A stretch of 64,000 nucleotides of DNA from NCBI GenBank assembly GCA_918807975.1, contig OU964922.1:30368329-30432328 (forward strand), in the 5' to 3' direction. This document shows positions 38,501 through 46,085 of this stretch, in pieces. The translations under genes were made by a program, and so were the position numbers. Within the stretch, counting starts at the first letter, position 1, and every line of letters starts with the position of its first letter. The notes beneath the pieces were generated by a model. It worked only from the letters and a program-made list of their open reading frames with translations. It did not search any database and had not been told where the DNA came from. This DNA is from Aplidium turbinatum. Lineage: Eukaryota > Chordata > Ascidiacea > Aplousobranchia > Polyclinidae.

Positions 38501-40799
38501 TTTTTAACGTGGCCACGTTTTCTTTTCGTTTGCAAAGTTCTACTTTCGTAACTAAAGTCTGGAAAAATTCACTATACCATACCTGTTACCATAATTTCTA
38601 ATTTTGTTTTTGTGGGTCACAAAATCAAAATGTGCATGTTATTTCATCAGAGAGAGATGCTAATTTTTTGTTTTGTAGACAGTGATTATTAAGCTTCATT
38701 AAATGGGTGGGTTTTGCCTTACGTGAGCAGAGCAACCTGTACTTTGAAAAGTGTTGGCAGTCTGTGCCGCGTGGGTTGTTTGAAAAAATAATTGAAGATA
38801 TTTCATTGATGAAGAATAAAGCCACACATTCGTCGGCTCCATAACCCGGTAATAAAAGTCAACTCGAAAGACGTCAGTCGGATACCCATGTAAAGCACGT
38901 ATTTGTGCGTTTGCAATGTATCTGGTGATGTACTTGTAGGAGGACATGGAGATCAACATCTTTCTCTTCCCGTCCTCTTCGTCTTAAAGGGCGGGGAAAC
39001 CCAAATTAACTTTTTGCGAGTTTTTTGTTTCAGCGTGATGTCATTGTGTACAACATGCGTTTTAGCAAAAAAAAAATCCAAATTTTGTTGCCCTCGCCTC
39101 GCTAAGGCCGCTTTTGTTTCATACCCGTTTGCGAGGTCTCGCGCGCATCAAGCTGTGATTTTGTTCGCTGTGACGTCACAAGGTACATATAGTTGTGGTC
39201 AAAAGTTTAAGACCAGACTTGATTTATGACGATTTTTGCATTACTTCAAAATACTGCATCATATATTGCTTCAGTTGCATCATCTTATATCTGATGCAGT
39301 ATTTTCAAGTAATGCAAAAATCGTCATAAATCAAGTCTGGTCTTAAACTTTTGGCCACAGCTATATGTACTTGTGACGTCACAGCGAACAGAATCACAGC
39401 TTGATGCGCAACGAGACCTCGCAAACGGGTATCAAACAAAAGCGGCCTTAGCGCGACGAGGGCAACAAAATTTGGGTTTTTTTATTGTTAAAACGCATGT
39501 TGTACACAATGACATCACGCTGAAACAAAAAACTCGCAAAGTTAATTTGGGTTTCCCCGCCCTTTAATCTTTAAGCACCGGAGCAAAGGTCTGATAAAGT
39601 AAGCCATGGATGTTCTGCGAGTGATCTTTAATGCTGTTCTTAGATCTTTGAGGATTCCATCAAACTGAACACTGTCTTCACCTACGCGCGGGAGACTCTG
39701 GAGAAAAGTGGACAACTTCCTCCTCAGCACAACGATGATGGTGGATTGGAAGATGACAGCATCAACTCCACATCCAATTCTCCTCAAGGAGGTTCGAGAA
39801 GTGAAGATGAAGAAAAGGACTCCGACGACGAACGTAAGATTTCAGCTCTGCTTCATGCGCATGAAGACGGTGTAATGTAGAGTGTAGAATAACCAACGTA
39901 TTTTCTTTTAAGGTTTTAAAGATGTACATTCAAAACCTTTTTCAGAAGTATGAAACAGGCGTTATTCATGCGTTTTTGTTTGATTGATGCCACGTTCTTG
40001 TAGCTGTGTAGTGTGTATCTTCTAAAATGGAATTACTTGGGATGATGATAATTTACGTGGTTACGGCCACCGAGGTTGATGTTTCCTGTTGCAAAGCTGT
40101 CAAAACGCTGTTTTCGGCTACCGAAATTTGTTATTTTGTTGCCTGGATGACCACTATCTCCAGGATGTGTTGAGTGAATCGCTATTTTCCCTTCACTTGC
40201 ACGCAGCTTCATCTCCTATTTTTCTTTTTTTCACGGCAGTTAATTTTTGCAGTTATTGCCAATAAGTGTGATAACGTTTGGTTTTCATTTCCAGCTCTGC
40301 GTGTGAAGATCAGGCTTTCAAAAGATCCTCCAACTCCGAAAACATCCTTTCGCCGCAAAACCGCTAGCCGCCGGAAAGTGATTTCCGATGACGAAGCTGA
40401 TTATGATTCAAAGGATGAGGTAATGATTTTCTCACTTCTCAGTGTATTTGACTCTTGACATCGACTGGAATCGTTTATTTTCACACGGAGATGAGGTTTC
40501 ATTTCCTTTGGTTCTGGTAGCAAAATCATATGATTCAAACATCACAAACTCTTGCTATTAAAAACTGAGTTACCCAAATCAACGTAACCGTTGCTTGGTG
40601 CTTTACTGTTTATCTTTGCTGCTCTTGAATGGACTGTTGTCTCAAGGCGAGCGCGTGTGACAAACTTGTTCCGTCTTTTGTGTCGCATTTTGTTCATGAC
40701 ACATTTACCTTGTTTTCGTACCAAGGCTTTTATGTGAAACCTCAATTCATATTTGCCTTCTTTTGGTTTCAGGACGATTCTGACAACGACGATGAATGA
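17534..40799 (+). CDS. SMARCA4: SWI/SNF chromatin-remodelling ATPase (Brahma/BRG1), complete
   Basis: The ATPase motor of the BAF/SWI-SNF complex; uses ATP to slide or evict nucleosomes in the nucleus. I join 35 exons, all phase-consistent: 17534-17587, 20046-20138, 20663-20741, 20867-21011, 21191-21357, 21681-21781, 22688-22824, 23278-23390, 23649-23752, 24357-24509, 24987-25091, 25695-25862, 26295-26432, 26806-26850, 27140-27232, 28003-28134, 28324-28487, 29402-29579, 30175-30303, 30659-30772, 31343-31456, 31996-32095, 32667-32808, 33190-33332, 34146-34333, 34579-34688, 35097-35214, 36336-36482, 36909-37058, 37248-37341, 37753-37873, 38232-38439, 39644-39833, 40295-40419, 40773-40799. Total 4389 nt, 1462 aa, against about 1600 in vertebrates; the Pro/Gln-rich N-terminus is shorter. 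SMARCA2 and SMARCA4 are not separable here; invertebrates usually have one gene. The ATG (MNADGEAST) is the only start seen before the conserved ESMQAQGL segment; a further 5' exon cannot be excluded. Confidence 0.97.
17640..17830. repeat. Foldback repeat of TTCGGTGAGTCCGA units
   Basis: Two copies of TTCGGTGAGTCCGAT on the left face four inverse copies (ACTCACCGAATCGG) on the right across a 90-bp spacer containing TTAGGGTTAGGGG. Lies 50 bp inside SMARCA4 intron 1. Confidence 0.75.
18068..18420 (+). mobile_element. CGGTCATTT-rich TIR repeat, copy 1, with internal triplication
   Basis: CTGGGTTTTTTTTCATTCAT, TTATCGGTCATTGACCGATT ... ACCGAAAAGTCTCAGC. A block of about 47 bp (TATATAGTCAATTC, TGTCAAAATGTCCGAAAAA) is present three times in tandem here but once in the 45 kb copy, so it expanded after dispersal. 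Intron 1 of SMARCA4. Confidence 0.7.
18767..19799. mobile_element. TIR element with CAGGCCTCGAAATT ends, copy 2
   Basis: Starts CAGGCCTCGAAATTTG, ends GGAATTTCGAGGCCTG. Flanked by CCATA at 18762-18766 and 19800-19804. Subterminal CCGGCGGTCA/CGGACAT repeats mirror those of copy 1 at 15289-16248; interiors are not alike except in the termini. No transposase seen. SMARCA4 intron 1. Confidence 0.78.
20046..22824 (+). CDS. SMARCA4: SMARCA4 N-terminal exons 2-7, including QLQ domain
   Basis: Exon 2 encodes [19 protein letters not shown], equivalent to the vertebrate MHEKGMSDDPRYNQ segment. Exons 3, 4 and 6 are low-complexity Ser/Thr/Pro/Gln. Exon 5 (21191-21357) holds the QLQ domain, about residues 131-165: [19 protein letters not shown], the protein-interaction helix of SNF2 proteins. 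Exon 7 gives [20 protein letters not shown], matching the vertebrate [20 protein letters not shown]. The intron before exon 7 holds a 229-bp TIR element (21908-22136). Confidence 0.95.
21908..22136. mobile_element. 229-bp hAT-like MITE
   Basis: Ends CAAAGTTGCCAG and CTGGCAACCCTG (inverted). Flanks ATCGTAAG (21900-21907) and ATTGTAAG (22137-22144) differ at one base of eight. In SMARCA4 intron 6. Confidence 0.72.
23278..25862 (+). CDS. SMARCA4: SMARCA4 exons 8-12, HSA domain
   Basis: Exons 8-12 encode residues about 259-473. [31 protein letters not shown] and ILQ-like [13 protein letters not shown] form the HSA domain that binds actin and actin-related proteins (ARPs). Exon 11 ([20 protein letters not shown]) and exon 12 ([20 protein letters not shown]) continue the long helix into post-HSA, ending in a basic run [10 protein letters not shown]. 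The exon 12 donor GTAATT at 25863 is weak but keeps phase 0 with exon 13. Confidence 0.95.
26295..28134 (+). CDS. SMARCA4: SMARCA4 exons 13-16, BRK domain and acidic linker
   Basis: Exon 13 encodes the BRK domain: [32 protein letters not shown] (about residues 474-519). Exons 14 and 15 are Glu/Lys-rich. Exon 16 (28003-28134) gives [35 protein letters not shown] and LKEYQ, which abut the ATPase. The vertebrate piece between acidic linker and DDEY (SDDVSEVDARHIIENAK) is not found; either it is lost, or a small exon lies unrecognised between 27233 and 28002, where a LINE fragment was inserted. Confidence 0.93.
27290..27720 (-). pseudogene. LINE C-terminal fragment in a SMARCA4 intron
   Basis: Minus-strand frame: [47 protein letters not shown]. 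Same Cys/His C-terminal LINE region as at 2897-3300 but less decayed and in one frame. RT core absent; a 5'-truncated insertion antisense to the host gene. Confidence 0.72.
28324..30772 (+). CDS. SMARCA4: SMARCA4 exons 17-20, SNF2 ATPase N-lobe
   Basis: Exon 17: [20 protein letters not shown] then [11 protein letters not shown], the Walker A motif (GLGKT). Exon 18: [20 protein letters not shown] and [16 protein letters not shown] (motif Ia region). Exon 19: [10 protein letters not shown], the DEGH Walker B box, and [10 protein letters not shown], motif III, continued by [18 protein letters not shown] in exon 20. All catalytic residues are intact, so an active ATPase is expected. Confidence 0.97.
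28500..29390. other. SMARCA4 intron 17, repeat-derived
   Basis: A G-run/C-run inverted pair (AAGGGGGGCGATTGC ... CAAGCCCCCCTGAAAGG) at 28733-28770 looks like the end of a decayed TIR element. At 29195-29275 a minus-strand SINE-B head (GAGGTGTCGAACTC) is present. No extra exon seen. Confidence 0.45.
29697..29777. mobile_element. Palindromic foldback MITE, copy 4 (near perfect)
   Basis: AAAATCCGTCATTTTTACAT, TGATTCAACGTCTGCAGACG, then the inverse TTGAATCAATGTAAAAACGA, CGGATTTTGTTGTC. Arms differ at only a few positions over about 38 bp. In SMARCA4 intron 18. Confidence 0.88.
31114..31290 (+). mobile_element. tRNA-derived SINE (family B)
   Basis: Begins GGCTGCATAGCCGAGTGGTG (A-box like), then a diverged B-box region and the body words GGCATGCCTGAAATTGGACA, GAAGATTGGCTTCC, CCGTCCACTTAATCC shared with the 52-54 kb repeats and with 33664-33800. 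In SMARCA4 intron 20. Confidence 0.68.
31343..34688 (+). CDS. SMARCA4: SMARCA4 exons 21-26, helicase C-lobe
   Basis: Exon 21: [20 protein letters not shown]. Exon 22: [18 protein letters not shown]. Exon 23: [18 protein letters not shown]. Exon 24: [36 protein letters not shown] (motif IV). Exon 25: [19 protein letters not shown] and [18 protein letters not shown] (motif V). Exon 26: [17 protein letters not shown], motif VI with both arginine-finger region arginines. Spacing matches BRG1 throughout. Confidence 0.97.
31904..31957. mobile_element. Foldback MITE, right half only
   Basis: GTCTACAGACGTTGAATCAA then TGTAAAAATGACGGATTTTG, GCTGCCTGGGG. The left arm is missing. It lies 39 bp upstream of the acceptor of SMARCA4 exon 22. 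Confidence 0.7.
33664..34056 (-). repeat. SINE-B / composite repeat fragments
   Basis: Left piece contains GGCATGCC, CTGCAGCAGATGGAGTGTTT and ATTTTCCCTGTCATC, words of the 52-54 kb composite repeat. Right piece (33958-34056) on the minus strand reads ACCGAGTGGTGAGAGCC (A box) and GTCGGTTCGACACCGCTC (B box) followed by GTGGTTGTGTCTTTGG. In SMARCA4 intron 24. Confidence 0.65.
35097..37341 (+). CDS. SMARCA4: SMARCA4 exons 27-30, SnAC and post-ATPase region
   Basis: Exon 27: [19 protein letters not shown] and RRAFLSQIL. Exon 28: [38 protein letters not shown], the SnAC segment that couples ATP hydrolysis to histone contact. Exon 29: [28 protein letters not shown]. Exon 30: a Lys/Glu run ([18 protein letters not shown]). 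All features of metazoan BRG1/BRM. Confidence 0.95.
35335..35435 (+). repeat. tRNA-like sequence, probable SINE head
   Basis: GGTTGGTTCAGTGGTTTCAT resembles an A box and GAGGGTTCGATGCCCGTCG a B box, followed by a T-run (TTTTTTTTTCTTTGAG). The 5' and 3' ends do not pair as an acceptor stem and no anticodon stem forms, so it is not a functional tRNA gene. In SMARCA4 intron 27. Confidence 0.55.
35640..36335. other. SMARCA4 intron 27, remainder
   Basis: 35640-35790 has internal direct and inverted repetition: CAAATGATCAGAGC occurs twice around GCGCCGG, and GTCCAGGAGTTACTGCGGTC resembles 16900-16920. It is probably a decayed dispersed repeat. The rest is AT-rich without exon signals until the pyrimidine tract at 36310. 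Confidence 0.4.
36721..36795. mobile_element. Palindromic foldback MITE, copy 5 (diverged arms)
   Basis: CACATTGATTGAACGTCTGC followed by AGACGTTGATTCAACGTAAA. Centre conserved, outer arms decayed. In SMARCA4 intron 28. Confidence 0.7.
37753..40799 (+). CDS. SMARCA4: SMARCA4 exons 31-35, AT-hook, bromodomain and acidic tail
   Basis: Exon 31: [12 protein letters not shown], an AT-hook, then [12 protein letters not shown]. Exon 32 (38232-38439): [57 protein letters not shown], the acetyl-lysine-binding bromodomain including the conserved NTQAYN asparagine. Exon 33: [20 protein letters not shown] closes the domain and runs into an acidic Ser tail. Exon 34: [20 protein letters not shown] and [14 protein letters not shown]. 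Exon 35: DDSDNDDE then TGA at 40797-40799. Intron 32 carries a 576-bp palindromic element. Confidence 0.96.
38988..39563. mobile_element. 576-bp palindromic element flanked by TTAA
   Basis: Left arm AGGGCGGGGAAACCCAAATT onward is mirrored to ...AATTTGGGTTTCCCCGCCCT; arms about 270 bp, centre near 39276 (GCATCATATATTGCTTCAG loop). TTAA at 38984-38987 and 39564-39567. TTAA duplication is typical of piggyBac and Kolobok groups. Contains AAAGTTTAAGACCAGACTTG and TGACGTCAC in both arms. No coding capacity. In SMARCA4 intron 32. Confidence 0.83.
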
Positions 40800-41167
40800 A
40801 GATTTCATGACAGCTGAAGAAATACTGAGCGAGGTTTTATGTTATTATGTTGCCCCGACGTGTAATGCTTCAAACTAAGTAGCAAAACTTGCACAACTTA
40901 CAATTGATGTAAAGGGACTGATTCTGCTAGCTGGGAAAGTTGCCTTTGATTCACATCTTTACACTTCGGTTGTCCCTGTTCGGACGACCACTTGTGCGAA
41001 ACTAATAAGAGTCTCAACCAAGAATACCGTCAATGGTAATGCAAAACTTTCAAAGCTGCTGACCTTCAAGAACACAAAAATTATCGACAAGCAAACTCTG
41101 TGTATTTGAATTTCTTTACTATTCAAGATCATTACTTTTCCGACAATGTTGGTTTCAAACCATATTT

Positions 41168-41253
41168 CCAGACAGAAAATCAACTATTTTTTCTGTTGAT
41201 TTAATGTCTGCAGACGTTGAATCGATGTAAAAAATGGTTGATTTGCTGTCTGG
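41168..41253. mobile_element. Palindromic foldback MITE, copy 6, intact termini
   Basis: Begins CCAGACAGAAAATCAACTA and ends TGGTTGATTTGCTGTCTGG, giving the clearest definition of the family ends. Centre GTCTGCAGAC. 86 bp. Confidence 0.85.
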
Positions 41254-41423
41254 GTCCATGTGATTTTTATCAACCAACCTAACTTCCCATTTATTACTTG
41301 ATGAGATACAGTTTCTAACTCGCACAAAGTTTTCAAATTTTCATCCTGTTTAGGAAAAGTTCTCTCCCCAACTTGACTAATTGTTATTGCAAAATTTTGT
41401 ATGGGACTGTACATTAATTTTCA

Positions 41424-41482
41424 CATTAATTTAAAGTCTGCAGACGTTTTATCAATATAAAAATGACGGGTTTGTTGTCAAG
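41424..41482. mobile_element. Foldback MITE, copy 7, with half copy at 41510-41551
   Basis: CACATTAATTTAAAGTCTGC, AGACGTTTTATCAATATAAA, AATGACGGGTTTGTTGTC. Thirty bases on, CCAGATGTTGAATCAACGTA and AAAAAGGTGGATATTGC repeat the right half. Two partial insertions side by side. Confidence 0.65.
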
Positions 41483-41974
41483 GATCTCTGAGGTCTACCC
41501 ACAATCACCAGATGTTGAATCAACGTAAAAAAGGTGGATATTGCTTTCTGTATATGGAGATTCTTTTGAGAGTGGATTAACGACGTAAATGTGATGTTCA
41601 GTTTCATTGAGTTGATGTTGTGAGATGACTTGGTGGCAATATAAAACAAGCAGTAGAGTCGACCCATATCGTGATCGACTAATATTCGTGTCTTTGAAGT
41701 GCTTGTTTGTTTACGATGAAATGAAAGATGCTTCACTGAAACTGCGAAATTGTTGACTTTTACAAACTTGCAAGTTTTAAACACTGGTACACATGCCATG
41801 CTGAGATGGACTTGAGTTGTAAAAAAAAGGTTCTAGCTTGGTAGGCGCTTTTGTAAAGTCAAGATTTTTCTTGTTTTACCGAATTTGTAATCATTTTGAA
41901 GCAAGGCCATGATTTTGGGATAATCATTATCTCTACCTGGTTTATGCATGTGTGTGTACTCTGCCACCTTTGTA

Positions 41975-41980
41975 AATAAA
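41975..41980 (+). promoter_or_regulatory. Candidate poly(A) signal AATAAA for SMARCA4
   Basis: Canonical hexamer with downstream G/T-rich sequence, first good candidate after the stop codon. Confidence 0.4.
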
Positions 41981-42414
41981 CAGTGGAATGTGGAAAAGTT
42001 GTCATGTCTTACGGTTTCTGCACAAGACAAGATCTCCGCGCGAAATTAAGCCTTTTGGGGTTTGATAAAATATTTTAAATCCGACCAGCTCGGTAGAAAT
42101 TTGAAAGTCCGAAAGTTGTAGCCAACTATTCAAATGTCTCGTTAATTTAAATTTTCTATTCAGGTGAAATTTAAATTTATAAGATGTTTCCAAAACTCAT
42201 ATTTGACACATGCTGGATCTCCTCAAAAAATCTCTTGTGTGCTGATGATGATTGATTAGATGAAATGCAAAATGCCAGGTTTAAATGTCCAAAGACACAT
42301 TCTCAGTCTGATTAAAATTCCTACAATCAACACGAGAGTAAGCTGTTGCAGACATCACATGTAACTTATATAACCATCGAGACAGCTGTGTGTAACTTTG
42401 GCAAACCTGAGTGC

Positions 42415-42650
42415 ATTGCCAAGACACAGTCGCATGTTCCGAGCGGTGTCAAACATCTGCAACTAGTGGAGAAAATAATTAGCCTTACCGGCAACAACAA
42501 TTGGCTACTTCACTCTGTCAATCTCGGTAACCAGCCTTGCATCAAAAGTCAAAACCCTCTACAAGTATGTAGAATAACCAGGAATGACCCATCTCGGCTT
42601 TGTCAGTCCGAGAATAAACATTCAAAACCAAATGAAAGTGGAGCTGTGCC
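42415..42650 (+). repeat. Chimeric SINE fragment (family B head joined to family A body)
   Basis: GCCAAGACACAGTCGCATG and GAGCGGTGTCAAAC are the family B end in reverse, followed directly by CTTCACTCTGTCAATCTCGG and CCCTCTACAAGTATG of family A. It may be a nested or recombined SINE pair. Confidence 0.55.
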
Positions 42651-42676
42651 GAAATAAACTTTTGATCATGTTAATA

Positions 42677-42989
42677 TTGATTGATTGATTGAATCTTTAT
42701 CCTCGGACTGGGAAAGCTTCTTGCAGAGCTTAATCCTGGCAGTTTCGCATACTTGTAGAGGCTTTGAATCACTGACGCAGGCCCGGTCACCGAGATTGAC
42801 AGAGTGAAGTTTCCGATTGTTGAAGTCTTGTTGCCGGGGAACTACTCCATCCATTAAATGCCGCTGAATGGAGAGCAGTTCTTAACGTGCGTTGCTCAAG
42901 CGCACACCCCGAGAGTCGAACCAGCGCCGCTTGATCTTGAAGCTTCTTCGTTCCAGAAGTGACGCGCTAACCAATTGAGCTATCGGGGC
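42677..42989 (-). mobile_element. tRNA-derived SINE (family A), reverse copy
   Basis: On the minus strand it starts GCCCCGATAGCTCAATTGGT, continues through CGCTGGTTCGACTCTCGGGG and ends in (CAAT)n. The first seven bases GCCCCGA can pair with TCGGGGT, as in a tRNA acceptor stem. Closely matches 16981-17294. A short extra head fragment repeats at 42993-43009. Confidence 0.82.
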
Positions 42990-43145
42990 GGACATTGAGC
43001 TATCGGGGCGGACCTAAATAATGTAAATAATATGATGTGGAACTCGACAGCATAACGATAATGTCGCTCATTTCTAGTCATGTAAATACTAAATAACACA
43101 GTAGAATCTGGTATTATCTTAAATAATTTCGTACGCTGTTTTGAA

Positions 43146-43523
43146 CGGTAGGCACTTTAACATAGGACAGTTTTTCTTGCAAATCAGCTGATTGCAGTCA
43201 TGTGACTTAGCACGTGATATTGTGAGCGTCGTCTCAAAAGATTTTCGATACGAAGTAAATCAAGTGAACCTATCGCCGTCAGCAACGTTGCCTAGTGAAT
43301 TAGGCAAGGGATTTGGTCATTTCGATGGCATAGGTACGATTTCCACTCCCCTGCCATTATTCTTTTTTTTTTCTGTAATTGAACTGAGTGCAAGAAGGAT
43401 CTAATGACTGCAATCAGATGGGTTCATAAGGAAAAATGCTCTACCTTTCTTAACCGGTGCGCCGCGGCGCAATGGTGGTAGCTGGTTTGCACGAAAAACT
43501 GTCCTTCGTTAAAGTGTTTACCG
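43146..43523. mobile_element. TIR element enclosing a tRNA-like segment
   Basis: Ends CGGTAGGCACTTTAACATAG and inverse of CGGTAAACACTTTAACGAAG, then AGGACAGTTTTTC in both. Flanks TTTTGAA and TTTTAAA are a possible imperfect duplication. Interior words (ATTGTGAGCG, GCCATTATTCTTTTTTTTT, GAGTGCAAGAA, GGTTCATA.GG.AAA) match the composite repeat at 53.2-53.5 kb, with a B-box-like GGTACGATTTCC. Confidence 0.6.
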
Positions 43524-43819
43524 TTTTAAAGACCAGTTTATTTTTCTTGGTTGGGTAAGCTGCAGAATATTTTAAAATCCGATCCTGATCCTGCTTTTCC
43601 GCAAATTTTTAGATCCAGTCCTGATCCGGACAATTTTCGATGATCCTGCAAGATCCTGTATCCAGCAGTTTGTCCCCAGCACCCAGCAGAGTTTATCCTC
43701 GTAAAAACTGATTTGGTAAAAACTCTGCGAATGCTCTCAGTTCATTGTTGCCAGACACTCCAGGAAAGTTAGTTTCCAAGTTGAGAGTATTTTCAAGGTT
43801 TTGAAGAGCAAAAATAAAA

Positions 43820-44270
43820 ATTCCGTCAATAACAGTTTATCTGATGTCAAGTTACAAGGCTCCCACCCTGTTGCTCAAAGATTGATAAAAGATCACGTAA
43901 ACGTGCTTGGTGGATTGCACAAGTTAACCATTGATACAGATGTGTTATCTTTTGTTCGTGCTGCATGAGGACAGTATCAAGCAGAGTTGCAACAGAACAA
44001 AGAAAACAAACAGAAAGCTTCAAAAAGTGAAAAAAGAAAGCATTGTGAAGATGAAATATATAGCATCAAGGAAGAGAAGGTATCAAGAAGACATCAATTC
44101 TTTGCTCAGAGCTGCAAGTGAGTTGGCCGAAAAAGGCTGAAAGTGAAAGACTTGCTAAATTGACATTGCTAACGCAGTCAAATAGCTTGAGAAAAACTGC
44201 CAATGAAAAAGAGAAAGCCTTAGACACACTTGATAAATAGCTTCAAGAGGAAGTGTCATGCTTGTCATCT
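43820..44270 (+). pseudogene. Relic of a repetitive coding sequence, Lys/Glu-rich tail
   Basis: Broken frames read VAQRLIKDHVNVLGGLHKLT, GQYQAELQQNKENKQKASKS and SNSLRKTANEKEKALDTLDK. The SNSLR.(S/T)A.EK...L..L(D/E)K pattern resembles C-termini of multi-copy uncharacterised, transposon-associated proteins in aquatic animals (family recalled, not verified). Several stops interrupt it; not a working gene. Confidence 0.45.
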
Positions 44271-44279
44271 TTGTGAAAA

Positions 44280-45095
44280 TTTTTGTAGCATACAGGTATG
44301 CATAACTATTTATCTGGACTTGGGAATCCGTTTTTAAAAACAATTAATAATTTTTGCGCTTAAATGAATGTGTACCTGTACCAAGATTGCTTGTCTTTGT
44401 GTGTTCTTAATATCATTAGCCATATTTACAATGTCTTTGTCATTCAGTGTTCAGTAGCTTTTTATTTTTTTCATTTTTGTCAGTGGTGTAATTTTTAATT
44501 GTTTTAGTGTGGCTTATGGCAGATTGCCATGTCTTATGGAATGAGGCTTTGAATTGCAACTTTAGTATACATAAATGTGACAGTTTATCCAGACTGGTTT
44601 CAGTTTTGGTCTTTTGAAAAAAATACATATTTTGTTCAAACATGAATCTTCTACATTATTATATATATTTTTCATACTGATTCGGATGTGATAGAGTCCG
44701 GATACACAATTTTGAACCTGTACATGATCGTGTTTAGAAATAACACAGCACAGAAATTTTCATTGTTTAAGCACTGTTAATGCGCAATTTAGATCAAAAT
44801 CAGGTAGAGAATTTTTTTAATTTTTTGTATTGAAAAAGTAGAGAATTTGTTTCTAAAACATTTGTTGGAACCTTGATTACTGAAACAGATGATATGATGA
44901 AATTCATCATTGAATTTTGTTAGTTAACATGCAAGTTGTACAGGGCATTTCTACACTGGCAGGCTTTATCTCTACTTCATATAGTCACTATTTGCCATTC
45001 TTTTAAGTTTTCAAACTAATCTTTCATTTCCATATTATCAAGTTGTAATGCAGTACTCAAGATTGCTCACAGTTACAAAATGGTAGGTATATACC
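44280..45095. other. Intergenic AT-rich stretch, no gene recognised
   Basis: Only short frames; no paired splice sites or known motifs. Confidence 0.4.
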
Positions 45096-45100
45096 TACAA

Positions 45101-45463
45101 GCTGGTTTTTTTTTTCGCTGAGACTTTTCGGTCATTTGTCCAAAATGACTTGTAAAAATTCGGTCATTTTTTATTTATTTTGGTCATTTTTTTCTGGTGA
45201 AAATATGTCCTTTCTAATAGTTGATACAAACCAAAATTTGCACTTCCTGATTAGCTACAACTTTAAGTTTCGCTGAGAAACGTTGTTGTGTTTTATCTGA
45301 GAAAAGTTAGAACAGACAAACGTTTCTTCAACGTTCATCAGCGAAACTCAACCTTGCAATTTTTTTCGGATATTTTAACCGAATTGACTATATTTTTTTC
45401 AGACATTTTGCTAAAAAATCGGTCAATGACCGATAAATGACCGAAAAAAAACCCAGCCTACAA
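45101..45463 (-). mobile_element. CGGTCATTT-rich TIR repeat, copy 2
   Basis: Minus strand begins GCTGGGTTTTTTTTCGGTCA, TTTATCGGTCATTGACCG and ends GACCGAAAAGTCTCAGCG. Middle words AGTTTCGCTGA, AGGAAGTGCAAATTTTGGTT are shared with the opposite-orientation copy at 18068-18420 in SMARCA4 intron 1. Confidence 0.7.
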
Positions 45464-46085
45464 GTTGATCAAATTTGGACAATAAAATAAATGTAACGAT
45501 AATGAAGGTAGTATAATGATGCATGGCTTTTGTGATTAACAAATGCCATATATATGTTTTATTTGTTTACGTAGAGAGATAATTGATTTGTAATAAGCTA
45601 TTTGACAACTTGTTTTTTTACAGTTTGTTATTTTTGAAAGAAAAGTAACTGTTGTTTTTGTACTTATTAAAATTAGATCTCTTTGCACGTTTAGTCATCA
45701 TTTTTAGTGACTGCAATCAAGCTACAGGCTATTAATAATTCCTGATATAACATAACCTTGGTAACCTATGTTATTATTATCACTACTAAGTTAAGGTAGC
45801 CTATGTTATTATCATTGTTTTCATTTACCAAAGAAAGACTCATGTGTGGCAACTGGTCTACAATCTGTAATTTAGGTATTGAAACACACATGTTAACTTT
45901 ATTATTAATAAAAATTAAAAAACAGGTAAAAAGCTTAGGCTGCAAAATATATTTTCATTTATTTACTTGCTTTAGTCATGAACTTTTTGATTGAAACATA
46001 ACCCTTGTTTTCAAATGGTTCCTGCAAACGAAAACTTGTGGAATTAATTGAAGTGCCAAAACTTTTGGAGTTAAACCATCAAAAG

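Larger units (their letters stand above)
40800..41995 (+). other. SMARCA4: Probable SMARCA4 3' UTR with foldback MITEs
   Basis: No coding signal follows the TGA. The best poly(A) signal is AATAAA at 41975-41980, followed by a G/T-rich stretch (GTGGAATGTGG). If used, the UTR is about 1.2 kb and contains foldback copies at 41168-41253 and 41424-41482 and a half copy at 41510-41551. Transcript end is inferred. Confidence 0.5.

Noticed and set aside
46005-46085. Upstream in-frame ATG for ARL5 (MFSNGSCKRK...)
   Set aside because: Would bury the Gly2 myristoylation site and add residues absent from the family; the 46086 ATG gives the expected length.
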